A DNA stretch of 54,463 bases from Sterolibacteriaceae bacterium. Lineage in GTDB: Bacteria; Pseudomonadota; Gammaproteobacteria; Burkholderiales; Rhodocyclaceae. A program made the translations under genes and the position numbers. The stretch is from positions 1 through 54,463 of the forward strand of contig JANYCD010000018.1 in the NCBI GenBank assembly GCA_025360425.1, written 5' to 3'. The notes beneath the pieces were generated by a model that ran no database searches, had not been told where the DNA came from, and saw nothing but the letters and a program-made list of their open reading frames with translations. Shown piece after piece: positions 37,184 to 46,285 of this stretch (the stretch's first letter is position 1; every line of letters begins with the position of its first letter).

Positions 37184-37783
37184 CTACAAGGCAGATATTT
37201 CCTTGTGCCGGTAACAGGAAGTCAGATGATCATTCACCATGCCCACTGACTGCATCATGGCGTAGCAGATGGTGGAGCCGACGAACTTGAAGCCGCGCTG
37301 CAACAGGTCTTTTGACAGTGCATCGGAAGCGGCGCTGGTGGCGGGAACCGACGCCAGCGTGCGCCGCTTGTGGTGCAGCGGACGTCCGTCAACAAAGCGC
37401 CACAGATACGCATCGTAATTGCCAAATTCGTGTTGTACATCGAGGAAGGCCCGTGCATTGATGACGGTGGAATTGATCTTGAGCCGGTTGCGAACGATAC
37501 CGGGGTCGGCCATCAAACGGGCAATGTCGTTCTGCCCATAGCGAACGATGCGCTCTGGGTCGAATCCAGCGAAGGCGCGGCGGTAATTTTCACGCTTCCT
37601 CAGTACCGTGATCCAGGACAGTCCGGCCTGGGCGCCTTCCAGAATCAGGGCTTCAAACAATTGGCGATCGTCGTGGACGGGGACACCCCACTCCGTGTCG
37701 TGATACGCGACATACAGCGGATCGTCTCCGCACCATGGGCAACGCCTGGTCGGTTGTTCCAATATTTTTTCCTGATTCGTCAT
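37184..37783 (-). CDS. tag: DNA-3-methyladenine glycosylase I
   Basis: 199 residues. RCPWCGDDPLYVAYHDTEWG contains zinc-binding Cys and the conserved N-terminal block; LILEGAQAGLSWITVLRKRENYR and the late FKFVGSTICYAMMQ with Cys and QSVGMVNDHL complete the family. It excises 3-methyladenine constitutively, complementing the Ada-controlled glycosylase near 13 kb. Start at 37783 chosen from family N-termini; the much longer open frame is not coding. It is divergent from the methyltransferase. Confidence 0.96.
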   Translation of the reverse strand: MTNQEKILEQPTRRCPWCGDDPLYVAYHDTEWGVPVHDDRQLFEALILEGAQAGLSWITVLRKRENYRRAFAGFDPERIVRYGQNDIARLMADPGIVRNRLKINSTVINARAFLDVQHEFGNYDAYLWRFVDGRPLHHKRRTLASVPATSAASDALSKDLLQRGFKFVGSTICYAMMQSVGMVNDHLTSCYRHKEISAL

Positions 37784-37809
37784 GACGCATAGTGTGCCGA
37801 TAATGCAGA

Positions 37810-38370
37810 ATGCTGACAATGCAGCCGACACCCATTTCTGAAATGCATTCACACCATTCATTGCCACCTTCGGCCTGGGTGGAGCGCTTCGCGCCGCGAA
37901 TACCGGCCGGCGGTCGAGTGCTCGATCTGGCCTGTGGTCGCGGCAGGCATGCGCGGCTGCTGGCAACCCTGGGGTACCGGGTCGACGCGGTAGACCGGGA
38001 TGCTGAAGTGCTGGAGGCACTGACGGGTGTGGCGGGGATAACTCCGCTTCGGGTTGATCTCGAAGACGGCCCATGGCCTTTTCCCGGCCCATGCTTCGAC
38101 GGAATTGTCGTCACCAATTATCTGTATCGGCCACGACTGGGCGAGTTGATCAACGCGCTATTGCCCGGCGGCATCCTGATCTACGAAACGTTCATGGTCG
38201 GTCATGAACAATTTGGCAAACCCTCCAATCCGGAATTTCTGCTGCGCTTCGGAGAATTGCTGGATGTCGTGAACGGCCGGTTGTGTATCGTGGCGTTTGA
38301 ACAGGGCCGCGTCGAGACGCCGCGGCCGGCCATGACTCAACGGCTCTGTGCCGTCAAAGCAGCGGCTTGA
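37810..38370 (+). CDS. Class I SAM-dependent methyltransferase
   Basis: 186 residues. Motif I is VLDLACGRGRHARLLA, then VDAVDRDAEVL as the strand-2 acid, PWPFPGPCFDGIVVTNYLYR as motif II region, and GGILIYETFMVG. These features match small TehB-like methyltransferases with unknown acceptor. Two ATGs (37810 and 37819) are possible; neither has a clear ribosome site. Its last 17 bases overlap the convergent tesA-type gene. Confidence 0.82.
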   Translation: MLTMQPTPISEMHSHHSLPPSAWVERFAPRIPAGGRVLDLACGRGRHARLLATLGYRVDAVDRDAEVLEALTGVAGITPLRVDLEDGPWPFPGPCFDGIVVTNYLYRPRLGELINALLPGGILIYETFMVGHEQFGKPSNPEFLLRFGELLDVVNGRLCIVAFEQGRVETPRPAMTQRLCAVKAAA

Positions 38371-38956
38371 GCGCCTTCCACACGTGATCAAGAATTTTCG
38401 GTTCAACCTCGGCAACAGGATGCAGGTTGTCGGCCTGGAAAGCGGCCGGGTCGGCGGCAACAGGTTCGAGCAGGAATGGCAGCAGCGCAACTTTCTGTGT
38501 CCGTGCAACGTCCTTGAAGCTGCGCGCAAATTCGGCGGTATAGTCGAGGCCGAAATTGGGCGGCAGCTTCATGCCGATCAGCAGCACCTTGCGCCCCGGT
38601 TGCTTCGCTGCGTGGATCATCGCGGCGAGGTTGGCACGCATCTGCGCCAGTGACAAGCCGCGCAGGCCGTCGTTGGCGCCAAGGGCAAGTACCACGATCG
38701 CGGGCTTGTGCATGGCAAGCGCCTCGGGCAGCCGAGTCAGCCCGCCTGCCGTGGTTTCGCCGCTGATGCTGGCGTTGACGATGGCATACGGCAGATGTGA
38801 AGCTTGCAGGCGTTGCTGGAGTAACGATGGCCAGCTTTGCTCGCGGGCCAGGCCGTAGCCGGATGAAAGGCTGTCGCCGAATACCAGTATGGTCTGGGTT
38901 GCCTGTGCGGCGAGCGAGGTGACGAACAAGAAAATGAAAATCGGTAACCTGAACAT
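38354..38956 (-). CDS. tesA: TesA-type GDSL arylesterase/thioesterase, exported
   Basis: 200 residues. A signal peptide MFRLPIFIFLFVTSLAAQA precedes the mature enzyme. SGNH blocks: FGDSLSSGYG (Ser), ISGETTAGG (Gly), LALGANDGLRG (Asn) and DNLHPV (His, Asp). The periplasmic enzyme hydrolyses acyl thioesters, esters and lysophospholipids. Its ATG (38956-38954) overlaps by two bases the ATG of the divergent ABC ATPase gene, so both share the CATG tetramer. Confidence 0.92.
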   Translation of the reverse strand: MFRLPIFIFLFVTSLAAQATQTILVFGDSLSSGYGLAREQSWPSLLQQRLQASHLPYAIVNASISGETTAGGLTRLPEALAMHKPAIVVLALGANDGLRGLSLAQMRANLAAMIHAAKQPGRKVLLIGMKLPPNFGLDYTAEFARSFKDVARTQKVALLPFLLEPVAADPAAFQADNLHPVAEVEPKILDHVWKALKPLL

Positions 38957-39626
38957 GGCGAATGAATGTGTGATTGAAGTTCAACAACTGGGCAAGGACG
39001 TGCCGAGCGGCGATGATGTGTTGACGATACTGCACGACATTTCGTTCGGCGTGAAGCGCGGTGATGCGGCGGCCATCGTCGGCGCGTCGGGATCGGGCAA
39101 GTCGACACTACTGGGATTGATGGCGGGTCTTGATCTGCCGAGCCGGGGCAGGGTGCGGATTGACGGACAGGATCTTGGCGAATTGGACGAAGACCATCGC
39201 GCCGAACTGCGTGGCCGTGCGCTGGGTTTCGTGTTCCAGTCGTTCCAGTTGTTGCCAGCGCTGACGGCGCTGGAGAATGTCATGCTGCCGCTGGAACTCG
39301 GTGGCCGTGCCGATGCCCGCGAGCAGGCGGCCGCAATGTTAGCGCGGGTGGGATTGGCACATCGCTTCGGTCACTACCCCAAGCATCTCTCCGGCGGCGA
39401 ACAGCAGCGCGTCGCCCTTGCGCGCGCCTTTGCAGTCAAACCCAAATTATTGTTGGCCGATGAACCCACCGGAAATCTCGATGCCGCCACCGGTGCGCAG
39501 ATCATCGACCTGATGTTCGGAATGAACGCGGAACAGGGCACGACCTTGATCCTGGTCACGCATGATGAAGCGCTGGCGCGGCGCTGCGGGAGGACCCTGC
39601 ACCTGAGCGCAGGACGGTTGACCTAG
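38955..39626 (+). CDS. ABC transporter ATPase, YbbA-like
   Basis: 223 residues. Walker A is GASGSGKST, the Q-loop FVFQSFQLLPALT, signature LSGGEQQR, Walker B LLLADEP and H-loop VTHDEA. It belongs to the LolD/MacB-type group, and the neighbour tesA on the other strand repeats the E. coli tesA/ybbA arrangement. In E. coli a large permease gene follows; here the next gene is on the opposite strand, so the partner is missing locally. The start at 38955 has no visible ribosome site. Confidence 0.88.
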   Translation: MANECVIEVQQLGKDVPSGDDVLTILHDISFGVKRGDAAAIVGASGSGKSTLLGLMAGLDLPSRGRVRIDGQDLGELDEDHRAELRGRALGFVFQSFQLLPALTALENVMLPLELGGRADAREQAAAMLARVGLAHRFGHYPKHLSGGEQQRVALARAFAVKPKLLLADEPTGNLDAATGAQIIDLMFGMNAEQGTTLILVTHDEALARRCGRTLHLSAGRLT

Positions 39627-39653
39627 ACGGCAATCTGGACCGGAGAAGGAGCG

Positions 39654-41864
39654 CTACGCCACTGCCGCGATGCTGACATGCGCGCTGTGCAGGCTGGGAA
39701 TGCCGGTCAGTTCGTCGATGTCGTCGGCCGGCACCAGCAGATTGCGGATCACGCCGCTGACTTCCGGCGCGGCGCCGCCTTGCGGATCGAACAGGCGCGA
39801 TCCCCAGCCGTGATCCATGCTCAATATGCCCGAGGGAACCTCGTCCGTCACCCTGGCCTTGACCCGGATCGTGGTGACTCTGGAGGTCAATGCAACCGTC
39901 TGGCCATCCTGGATTTTGTTGGCCGCGGCATCGGCGGGATTGATGTCCACCACGTCGCCATAGGGCCGCGTATGTTTCGTCGTCTCGACCAGCCATGTGT
40001 TCATCATGGACTCGCGCCGCTGGCTGACAAAGCGGAACGGGTAGACGTTGTCGGCTTGCGGTGGCGGTTCGGCCAGGCGCTGTTTCAATGCGGCGACGAA
40101 GTCGTCCGGCGCGGCGTTGATGCGGCCGTCCCTGGTTTGCAATGATGGACGCAGGTGGCCATAGGCCTTCTCGCGGAAGATGACGCCCTGCGGATTCCTG
40201 ACCAGCGTTTTCCAGTCGACCGCGCCGAATTTCTTGATCAGCAAAGCCCATATCCAGCGCGGATTGAAAGCGTGACGCGGGTTGCCGGTCAAACGTGATA
40301 TCCAGCGGCTGACCTTGATCAGCGTATTGAGGCGACGCATGCCCATGAACGGCACTTTCATTTCCACCGTCAGATCGCGGAAAAACTCCCACTCCGGCTT
40401 GATGCCGTTGAGCGGTTCGATCGCAGCCTCGCCGAGCTGGGCGAATGAAGTTTCGTAGGCGCTGCTGAACAGCGCGAAAAATTCGTCGCGCTCAAGAAAG
40501 TGGGTGCCGGGGATCAGCCAATGCGCATGGCGATGGCTTTCACGCTGGAACATGTCCACCGCGATCAGGCAATCGAGTTCCTTCAGCGCCGCGTCCATGC
40601 GCGCACCGTCGGGAGCGCTGGCCACCGGGTTGCCCGAATTGATGATCAGGGCGCGGACCTGACCTTCACCGGGAGTCCGAATCTCGTCGGGCAAGGTCGT
40701 GATCGGATAGCCGCCGCCGATATATTTGTGGCCGCCGATGCGGCTGCGGCGCGTCACCGGAGGCGCCAGCATGTTAACCACCTGCATGGTGTTCCTGAAT
40801 ACGCCGGGCTGGTAGTAGCGCCCGCCCTTGCGGTCGAGCCGCCCCGTGATCAGATTCAGCGCGTGGCTCAGCCACTCACCCAGTGTGCCGTTGCGGTTTT
40901 GCGCGATGCCGGTACGGGCCACGCAGCAGGCGGTTTCGGCCGTGGCGAAACGGCGTGCCACATCCTGGATCTGGGCGACCGGCACGTTGCAGCGTTGCGA
41001 AAGTTCTTCCAGCGAAGTCGCTGCGGCAATGGCTTTGAGGGTTTCGATGCCATTGGCTTCGGCGCAATCCTGCTGATGTTGCCAGTTGTTTTCGAACACG
41101 ATCTTGATGATGCCGAGCAGGAAGGCCCAGTCCTCGCCGGGGCGAATGGTCACGTGGGTGCTGGCCTTGCGCGTGGTCGGCGTTTGGCGCGGATCGACCA
41201 CGATCAGGTCGGCGCCTTTTTCCTTCGCCGCGAGCACGCGCTTCCAGCCTTCGGGCACCGTATCCAGCCAGGCCATGTTGCTGGCGGCAGGATTCATGCC
41301 GAGGAAGAGGAAGCATTTGGCATGGTCGACGTCGGGAATCAGTGGCGCAACTTCGCAGCCGAACATTTCCTGGGCGACCAGCAGCAGGCCGTTGTGGTCG
41401 AGCGAGCCGACGGTGTAGTTGCTGAGGCTGCCGATGGCGGCTGAAAAAGAGCCCTGGAAGAAATGATTGGCGGGATTGGATGTTCCCGGATTGCCGATGT
41501 AGGTGGCGATGGCATCAGCACCGTGCTTGTCGCGGATCGCGTTGAGCTGGGCCGCGATTTCCTTGACGGCCTGCTTGTAGCTCACCGGGACATAGGTGTC
41601 GCCAACGCGTTTCATCGGCGTGCGGATGCGCTTGGCATGGTCACGCACCAGATGGGAATTGCCGCCCTTGGCGCAATAGTCGCGCCAGTTGTAGGGATGG
41701 GTTTTGTCCGGCAGGACGCGGATCACTTTTTTGCCATCGGTGACCACATCAAGTCCGCACAGCGACATGCAGATGCGGCAGAAGGTTTTGTTGGTGACGA
41801 GATTGTCGTCCGCGGCAAGACGCTCGCCGGTGGTCAGATTTTCGGTTTCCGAAACGCTACCCAT
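39654..41864 (-). CDS. Molybdopterin oxidoreductase, formate dehydrogenase/nitrate reductase-like
   Basis: 736 residues. The N-terminal [4Fe-4S] site is Cys29, Cys32, Cys36 and Cys64 (FCRICMSLCG and DYCAKGG). Molybdopterin-binding blocks follow, such as LFLGMNPAASNMAWLD, VVDPRQTPTTRKASTHVTIRPG, IINSGNPVAS and the C-terminal dinucleotide-binding domain with VDINPADAAANKIQDGQTV. There is no Tat signal, so it is cytoplasmic. The substrate is not clear; assimilatory-type or unusual oxidoreductases share this layout. A GAGGAGAA site precedes the ATG at 41864. The Moco genes at 27-29 kb would supply its cofactor. Confidence 0.87.
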   Translation of the reverse strand: MGSVSETENLTTGERLAADDNLVTNKTFCRICMSLCGLDVVTDGKKVIRVLPDKTHPYNWRDYCAKGGNSHLVRDHAKRIRTPMKRVGDTYVPVSYKQAVKEIAAQLNAIRDKHGADAIATYIGNPGTSNPANHFFQGSFSAAIGSLSNYTVGSLDHNGLLLVAQEMFGCEVAPLIPDVDHAKCFLFLGMNPAASNMAWLDTVPEGWKRVLAAKEKGADLIVVDPRQTPTTRKASTHVTIRPGEDWAFLLGIIKIVFENNWQHQQDCAEANGIETLKAIAAATSLEELSQRCNVPVAQIQDVARRFATAETACCVARTGIAQNRNGTLGEWLSHALNLITGRLDRKGGRYYQPGVFRNTMQVVNMLAPPVTRRSRIGGHKYIGGGYPITTLPDEIRTPGEGQVRALIINSGNPVASAPDGARMDAALKELDCLIAVDMFQRESHRHAHWLIPGTHFLERDEFFALFSSAYETSFAQLGEAAIEPLNGIKPEWEFFRDLTVEMKVPFMGMRRLNTLIKVSRWISRLTGNPRHAFNPRWIWALLIKKFGAVDWKTLVRNPQGVIFREKAYGHLRPSLQTRDGRINAAPDDFVAALKQRLAEPPPQADNVYPFRFVSQRRESMMNTWLVETTKHTRPYGDVVDINPADAAANKIQDGQTVALTSRVTTIRVKARVTDEVPSGILSMDHGWGSRLFDPQGGAAPEVSGVIRNLLVPADDIDELTGIPSLHSAHVSIAAVA

Positions 41865-41990
41865 CTTTGTTCTCCTCAATGCGTTTTTTGCAGGTGCATC
41901 ATTGAATGCGCCGCGGGTCGCACCCCGGCGCCAGCTTTATGACCAAAGAGTACCTGAAAAAACCGGTGAGTAGGGCCCGTGTCGCCTGGC

Positions 41991-42536
41991 CTATTTTGAT
42001 CGAGGTTTCTTCACCGCGCGCAGGGGTTCTCGGGGGCGGGCGCCAGCTTCATGCAGATGGTGCGGCTCGTCCTTTTTTCCGGCACGCCTGGTACGGGTAC
42101 GCGCGCCATGCGCTGTGCTGGCCGCGATCACCGTCACCGATTCAGCCGACCACTCGACGAGGCTCAGGCCATGTACCTGCGTGAATGCCCGATCGGCGGT
42201 GACCAGCGGACAGCCGACCGATAGGGCATGCGCGGCGATCAGCAGGTCCATCGGGGCAAGCGGTTTGCCCATGGTTTCAAGCTGCGTCCGCAAAGTTGCG
42301 TAGGCGGCGGCACAGGCGGAGTCCCACGGCAAGATTTCGACCATGGCGAGAAGGCCCTCGACAACGCGGCGCAACGCAACGCCTGCTGGGCGGCGCGCCA
42401 ATCCATAGAGAATCTCGGCCTCGGTCACCGTTGAAATGCACGCGGTCTGGCGCCGCAGGTAATCTTCCAATGCGGCTGACCGGGCCTTGACCAGGGCGGC
42501 GACCGCATTGGTGTCGAGCATGACACGCACGCTCAT
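41991..42536 (-). CDS. vapC: VapC-type PIN-domain toxin with C-terminal extension
   Basis: 181 residues. PIN acids are Asp8 (VMLDTN), Glu41 (TEAEILYG), Asp97 ([11 protein letters not shown]) and Asp115 (TADRAF), so the RNase site is intact. Homologous toxins end near residue 130 to 135 after GLSLVEWS; here about 45 additional basic residues follow ([20 protein letters not shown] and on). The ATG overlaps the vapB stop (ATGA). Target would be tRNA or rRNA, as in other VapC toxins. Confidence 0.9.
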   Translation of the reverse strand: MSVRVMLDTNAVAALVKARSAALEDYLRRQTACISTVTEAEILYGLARRPAGVALRRVVEGLLAMVEILPWDSACAAAYATLRTQLETMGKPLAPMDLLIAAHALSVGCPLVTADRAFTQVHGLSLVEWSAESVTVIAASTAHGARTRTRRAGKKDEPHHLHEAGARPREPLRAVKKPRSK

Positions 42537-42787
42537 GGCCAGTCGCGCTTGATTTGCTTGCCTTGGTCGCGGTCATCCAGAAAGTCGGCGAATTCCGCCG
42601 GCGATTGTTTCAGCAAGCGATCACGCAGATGGAAGAAAGCTTCCAGCGACGCGGGTTTGGCGCTGAGCACGACGTCGCCACTGGCGGCATCACGGCGAAT
42701 GACCACCTCTTCCCCGTCGAAGCGAAACTCGGCCGGAAGCCGCACGGCCTGGCTGCGGCCATTCTTGAAAATCTTGGCGGTTTGCAT
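42533..42787 (-). CDS. vapB: VapB-type antitoxin (SpoVT/AbrB-like)
   Basis: 84 residues. The N-terminal swapped-hairpin DNA-binding domain reads [20 protein letters not shown] and continues with [20 protein letters not shown]; the C-terminal helix ([17 protein letters not shown]) should bind and block VapC. Start at 42787 from the family N-terminus, with AAGGAACC upstream. A TGGTATA/TATACCA palindrome about 50 bases upstream is the probable operator for autoregulation. Confidence 0.93.
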   Translation of the reverse strand: MQTAKIFKNGRSQAVRLPAEFRFDGEEVVIRRDAASGDVVLSAKPASLEAFFHLRDRLLKQSPAEFADFLDDRDQGKQIKRDWP

Positions 42788-42839
42788 GGCAGGGTTCCTT
42801 TTGAAAAGCATTCATGCCGGGAGTCGCGATGGCATCCAA

Positions 42840-42863
42840 TGGTATATATCATGGTTTATACCA
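42840..42863. promoter_or_regulatory. Palindromic operator candidate for vapBC
   Basis: TGGTATA and TATACCA are perfect inverted arms of seven bases separated by ten bases. The location upstream of vapB and the AT-rich core that would hold a -10 box fit binding by the VapBC complex. Confidence 0.6.
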
Positions 42864-43218
42864 CGGTTCTTCGGTCGGTTCAAGCGGCTGGCTGTTGCAT
42901 TGTGCGATCTGGAAATCGTTGGAGGGGCAGGCAGTGCGCTTTCTGCCTTAACCAAAATCAATTCGACGTTGGTTCACTTATCGGTGTAGCCCGAGGCAGT
43001 CTAAACTCTCGATAGACTGAGTGTTCGTGCCTTGTGCGGCTCGCCAAGCCGGACAAATCTGGGAACTGTAATATCGCAGTTTCCGTGGGTGAACGTCTCA
43101 AGTCGACCCTAATCGGCCAGTCGCAACTGAAAAAATGGACGGTCAATCCGGGTGCGGTTTGCGTGCCTTGCGTCCCAAGAACTCGCATAGGCGACTCACC
43201 TTTGTCGGAACCACGACC
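42864..43218. other. Intergenic region between vapB and the cyclase gene
   Basis: 355 bases without a recognisable gene. The only open frames are short and unsupported. It contains one perfect inverted repeat at 42997-43019. Base composition falls gradually toward the lower GC of the cyclase gene. Confidence 0.45.
42997..43019. repeat. Inverted repeat CAGTCTA-N9-TAGACTG
   Basis: A seven-base perfect inverted repeat with a nine-base spacer lies about 200 bases after the end of the cyclase gene. No T-run follows, so a terminator is unlikely; it could be a protein-binding site or the end of an inserted segment. Confidence 0.4.
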
Positions 43219-44733
43219 TTAGGCCATGACTTCAAACACATGAACCGGTCGTTCGCGCCCCTTCACGAAAACCTCACCGCGGTCCTTCATCTCTACTTTG
43301 ATCGTTAGATGCCGTCGTGTCGCGTCAGATATGATGACGTGACTCTGGAACTCCTTGTTTAGCGACTCAAGGCGGGACGCTGTATTCACTGCGTCGCCAA
43401 TAGCCGTATAGTCAAATCGCTGATGCGAGCCGAAGTTTCCAACTGTTGCCACGCCGATGTGAATTCCAATGCCAATGTCGAAGGTAGCCCTTCCTTCGTC
43501 GCGCCATTTAGACTGTAGAATTTTTAAACGCTCAATCATCCGAATAGCTGTTGTTACTGCCCTATCCGCTTGATCGTCTTGCTCAATCGGGGCACCCCAA
43601 AAGGCCATAATTGCATCGCCAATAAACTTATCCACTACGCCTTGCGTTGCTATGACCTCCTGCGTCATCGCGTCGAAATACTCTTGAAGAAGGCTTGTGA
43701 GCTGGTGCGGCGGAAGCGTTTCGGTAAGACTCGTAAATGATCGAATATCGCTAAACAAGATCGTGATTTCACGCCGTTGTCCTCCTAGTTCGACTTTTCC
43801 CGGGTTCTCTAGGATCGTCTCCAAGACCTGCGGTGACACATATCGCTCGAATGCCGCGCGAAGTTTTCGCTTGCCCGCCTCCGCAGTACCCCAGTACCAC
43901 AGTGACACGACTAGGGCAATCATCCAAGATATAGCTGCCAGAACCGCGAAAAACTGAAGCTCGTTGTTGAGAACGCTTTGTTCCTTCGACAGATCTGACC
44001 ATACGACAACGACTCCAACATGGCCGGCCGATGGGGAGTAGATATCCTGCATCAGCGGAAGGAAGGGAGACGTATCTCTAAGGCTACGGACTTTCTTCTC
44101 GACAGAAAGTAGGTTTGTCTTCAGAGGAGCATATCCGCCTGCGTAAGTAACTGTTCGCGATTTATCGACAACCGCGTAGTCAACAGAATTGTCGACAAAA
44201 TTCACGTCCGCACGAATCTTCCCTTTGACCGACTGGAAGTACTCGGCATTCTTGATCAGCAGATCATTTGGCGAAGATATGCTGGAACCAGCGCTCACGG
44301 ATAAGATAACGTATCCATCGCCTAACGGCTTTACAAGAACGGTCCACAAATCGCCCGCTGGCGTCCTGTAGAGCGCTGGACTTGAGAAGTCTCCTGAAGG
44401 CAGGGTGACCTCACTAACAATTCCGCCAGGAATGCGATTGGTCTTGTCAGCGGAGTACGCCACCTCTAACAATCCGTCGTTAGAGATCACGATGTAGTTT
44501 GGCGCCGAGAGAGATGCCTTATCGAGTCGTGCAGGATCGATGACACCGTTAGAGACGACACCTAGTATCGTGGTGACAGCATCATTAGCCTTAACCGCTA
44601 AATCGTGTTCGGTTGCCGAATAAATTTCTGATTTGGTGAACGCATATTGACCAATGGCGCCAGCAACAAAGAATAGACCCAGCCCCACGGAAATCGCAGC
44701 GATAGCTTTCCAATTTTCAACTCTCGTTGTCAC
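43219..44733 (-). CDS. Class III adenylate/guanylate cyclase with extracytoplasmic sensor
   Basis: 504 residues. Spans at about 9-30 and 259-282 enclose a periplasmic sensor of about 225 residues. The catalytic domain begins near 300 with metal ligands Asp329 (FSDIRSFT) and Asp373 (KFIGDAIM), specificity Lys369, and transition-state Asn450 and Arg454 (AIGDAVNTASRLE). All residues for cyclic nucleotide production are kept, and the Lys/Asp-Thr pattern favours ATP. The codon use and GC are visibly lower than in the neighbours, and the gene is bordered by gene-poor DNA, which suggests horizontal acquisition. Confidence 0.93.
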   Translation of the reverse strand: MTTRVENWKAIAAISVGLGLFFVAGAIGQYAFTKSEIYSATEHDLAVKANDAVTTILGVVSNGVIDPARLDKASLSAPNYIVISNDGLLEVAYSADKTNRIPGGIVSEVTLPSGDFSSPALYRTPAGDLWTVLVKPLGDGYVILSVSAGSSISSPNDLLIKNAEYFQSVKGKIRADVNFVDNSVDYAVVDKSRTVTYAGGYAPLKTNLLSVEKKVRSLRDTSPFLPLMQDIYSPSAGHVGVVVVWSDLSKEQSVLNNELQFFAVLAAISWMIALVVSLWYWGTAEAGKRKLRAAFERYVSPQVLETILENPGKVELGGQRREITILFSDIRSFTSLTETLPPHQLTSLLQEYFDAMTQEVIATQGVVDKFIGDAIMAFWGAPIEQDDQADRAVTTAIRMIERLKILQSKWRDEGRATFDIGIGIHIGVATVGNFGSHQRFDYTAIGDAVNTASRLESLNKEFQSHVIISDATRRHLTIKVEMKDRGEVFVKGRERPVHVFEVMA

Positions 44734-44991
44734 AGCATTTCAGTTTGCATTGGTCTGCCATCGAACTTTTAGCCACTTCATTTTAGAACGCTGCCGTCTC
44801 AACCGAACGTAACCGTAACCGGCGAACGAGAGCTAATGGGCGTATTAGCCGCTGTCCGCTTCTGGCCGATCCCAGCCATTCGCGTCTGATACCCCGTCCA
44901 GGTAGCACGGGGGAGGTTACGGATCAACTATCGGCGAGGTTACTCCTCCAGCATAACCCCTACAACCATTACGATCAGTTAAAGCGGGTGG
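44734..44991. other. Intergenic region upstream of the cyclase gene
   Basis: 258 bases holding no gene I can support. A stretch at 44851-44873 (GCTGTCCGCTTCTGGCCGAT) resembles short sequences often met between genes of Proteobacteria, which I cannot assign to a named element. Further on, two GAGGTTAC copies lie at about 44911 and 44935. Confidence 0.35.
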
Positions 44992-46281
44992 TCAGGCGAT
45001 CTGTTCGTCTGCGATATGCCGCGCAGCGGCGACACCGCTCCTGACTGCACTTTCGATCGTGGCCGGATAGTCGCTGGCGATGTAGTCCCCCGCCAACAGC
45101 AGGCCGGCCATGGGCGTTTGCATCGCAGGGCGTAGAAGCCCGGGCGTACAGGCGAAGGTGGCGCGCTTTTCGACGATGACGCGACTCCAGAGAAGTGCAG
45201 GAAGATTGGGCAGGATGCCCCTGATTTCTTCATGCAACTGGGCAACGAGCGCGTCCGGCGGCAGATCCTGATGTCTTCCCCTGGCGCTGATCACGGCTGC
45301 GAGCAGACCCGCCGGGCCACCCAGTTGGCCGCGGTCGAACAGCCATTGCAGATTGCCATCGGCATGGCCGAGCATGGGCTGCGGCAGACGCACCGATTCG
45401 GGGTAGGCGAGATAGGCGGTGACGATGGGTTCATAGGAGAACGCAGTCACTTGCGTGGCCGCCTCGGCCAGTGCCGGCAACACGACGGCGAAGGCGGCCA
45501 GGTGGTACGGCGCCACGGCGATGATCACATGATTGAACGTGCCGTCTTCTTCATTGATCCTGAATTGCGTGTCTTCGAACCGAATGTGTTCGACGCGGAT
45601 GCCGCGTTTGATTTCGCCGCCGTGAGCATCAATAAACTCTTCTGCCGGCTGCGGAAACAATTGCGAGAGATCGGTCAGCGGTAGCAGCAGGTCGCTGTCG
45701 ACGCGCGCAGCAGCGAGACTGTCGCGCAGCACGTTGGCGAAGACCTGGCTTGATGCATATTCGGTGGGGGTATTGAGTGCAGCGACACAAAGCGGTTCCC
45801 ATAAATAACGCCGCACTCGTGGCGGCTGTCGTTCAGCAGCAAGCAGCTCGGATAGCGGCAGATCATGCGCAAGGTGATAGTTTGCGGCCTTGAGTTTTTG
45901 CATGAAGCGGATGGCTGCCCATTTGTCCAGCCAGGAAATTCCCTTGGCGCAGAGCAGGGCAGCAGCGAGATGCAAGGGGGCCGGCAGTTGCGGCGCGGCG
46001 ATGCGAAATTCGCCGGGGTATTCGAGCAGCAGCGATTGACGCAGCAGCAGGCGTTGTGACGCTGCGCCAACCATCTCCATCAAACGCTGGGTCTCGCGAT
46101 AGGCGCCGCTCAGGATGTGCTGGCCATTGTCGAGTGCAATACCTTCAATTTCCACGCTGCGGGCGCGCCCGCCAAGCATGCGCGAGGCCTCGAAAACAGT
46201 AACCGGAATGCCGGCGGCGGCAAGTTCGACCGCTGCTGCGAGGCCCGCATAACCTGCTCCGACAACGGCGACCTGCTTCAT
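44992..46281 (-). CDS. hpnE: Hydroxysqualene dehydroxylase HpnE
   Basis: 429 residues of an FAD-dependent amine-oxidase-like enzyme. The Rossmann motif is VVGAGYAGLAAAVELAAAG, followed by FEASRMLGGRARSVE, and the C-terminal FAD segment LLLAGDYIASDYPATIESAVRSG. It reduces hydroxysqualene to squalene in the three-step bacterial route. Its place directly after hpnD (four-base gap) confirms the assignment over carotenoid desaturases. Confidence 0.94.
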   Translation of the reverse strand: MKQVAVVGAGYAGLAAAVELAAAGIPVTVFEASRMLGGRARSVEIEGIALDNGQHILSGAYRETQRLMEMVGAASQRLLLRQSLLLEYPGEFRIAAPQLPAPLHLAAALLCAKGISWLDKWAAIRFMQKLKAANYHLAHDLPLSELLAAERQPPRVRRYLWEPLCVAALNTPTEYASSQVFANVLRDSLAAARVDSDLLLPLTDLSQLFPQPAEEFIDAHGGEIKRGIRVEHIRFEDTQFRINEEDGTFNHVIIAVAPYHLAAFAVVLPALAEAATQVTAFSYEPIVTAYLAYPESVRLPQPMLGHADGNLQWLFDRGQLGGPAGLLAAVISARGRHQDLPPDALVAQLHEEIRGILPNLPALLWSRVIVEKRATFACTPGLLRPAMQTPMAGLLLAGDYIASDYPATIESAVRSGVAAARHIADEQIA

Positions 46282-46285
46282 CCGC

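Noticed and set aside
41927-42049. Direct repeat GGCGCCAGCTT at 41927 and 42039
   Set aside because: Eleven bases in GC-rich DNA about 110 bases apart are expected by chance often enough; no target duplication or element between them.
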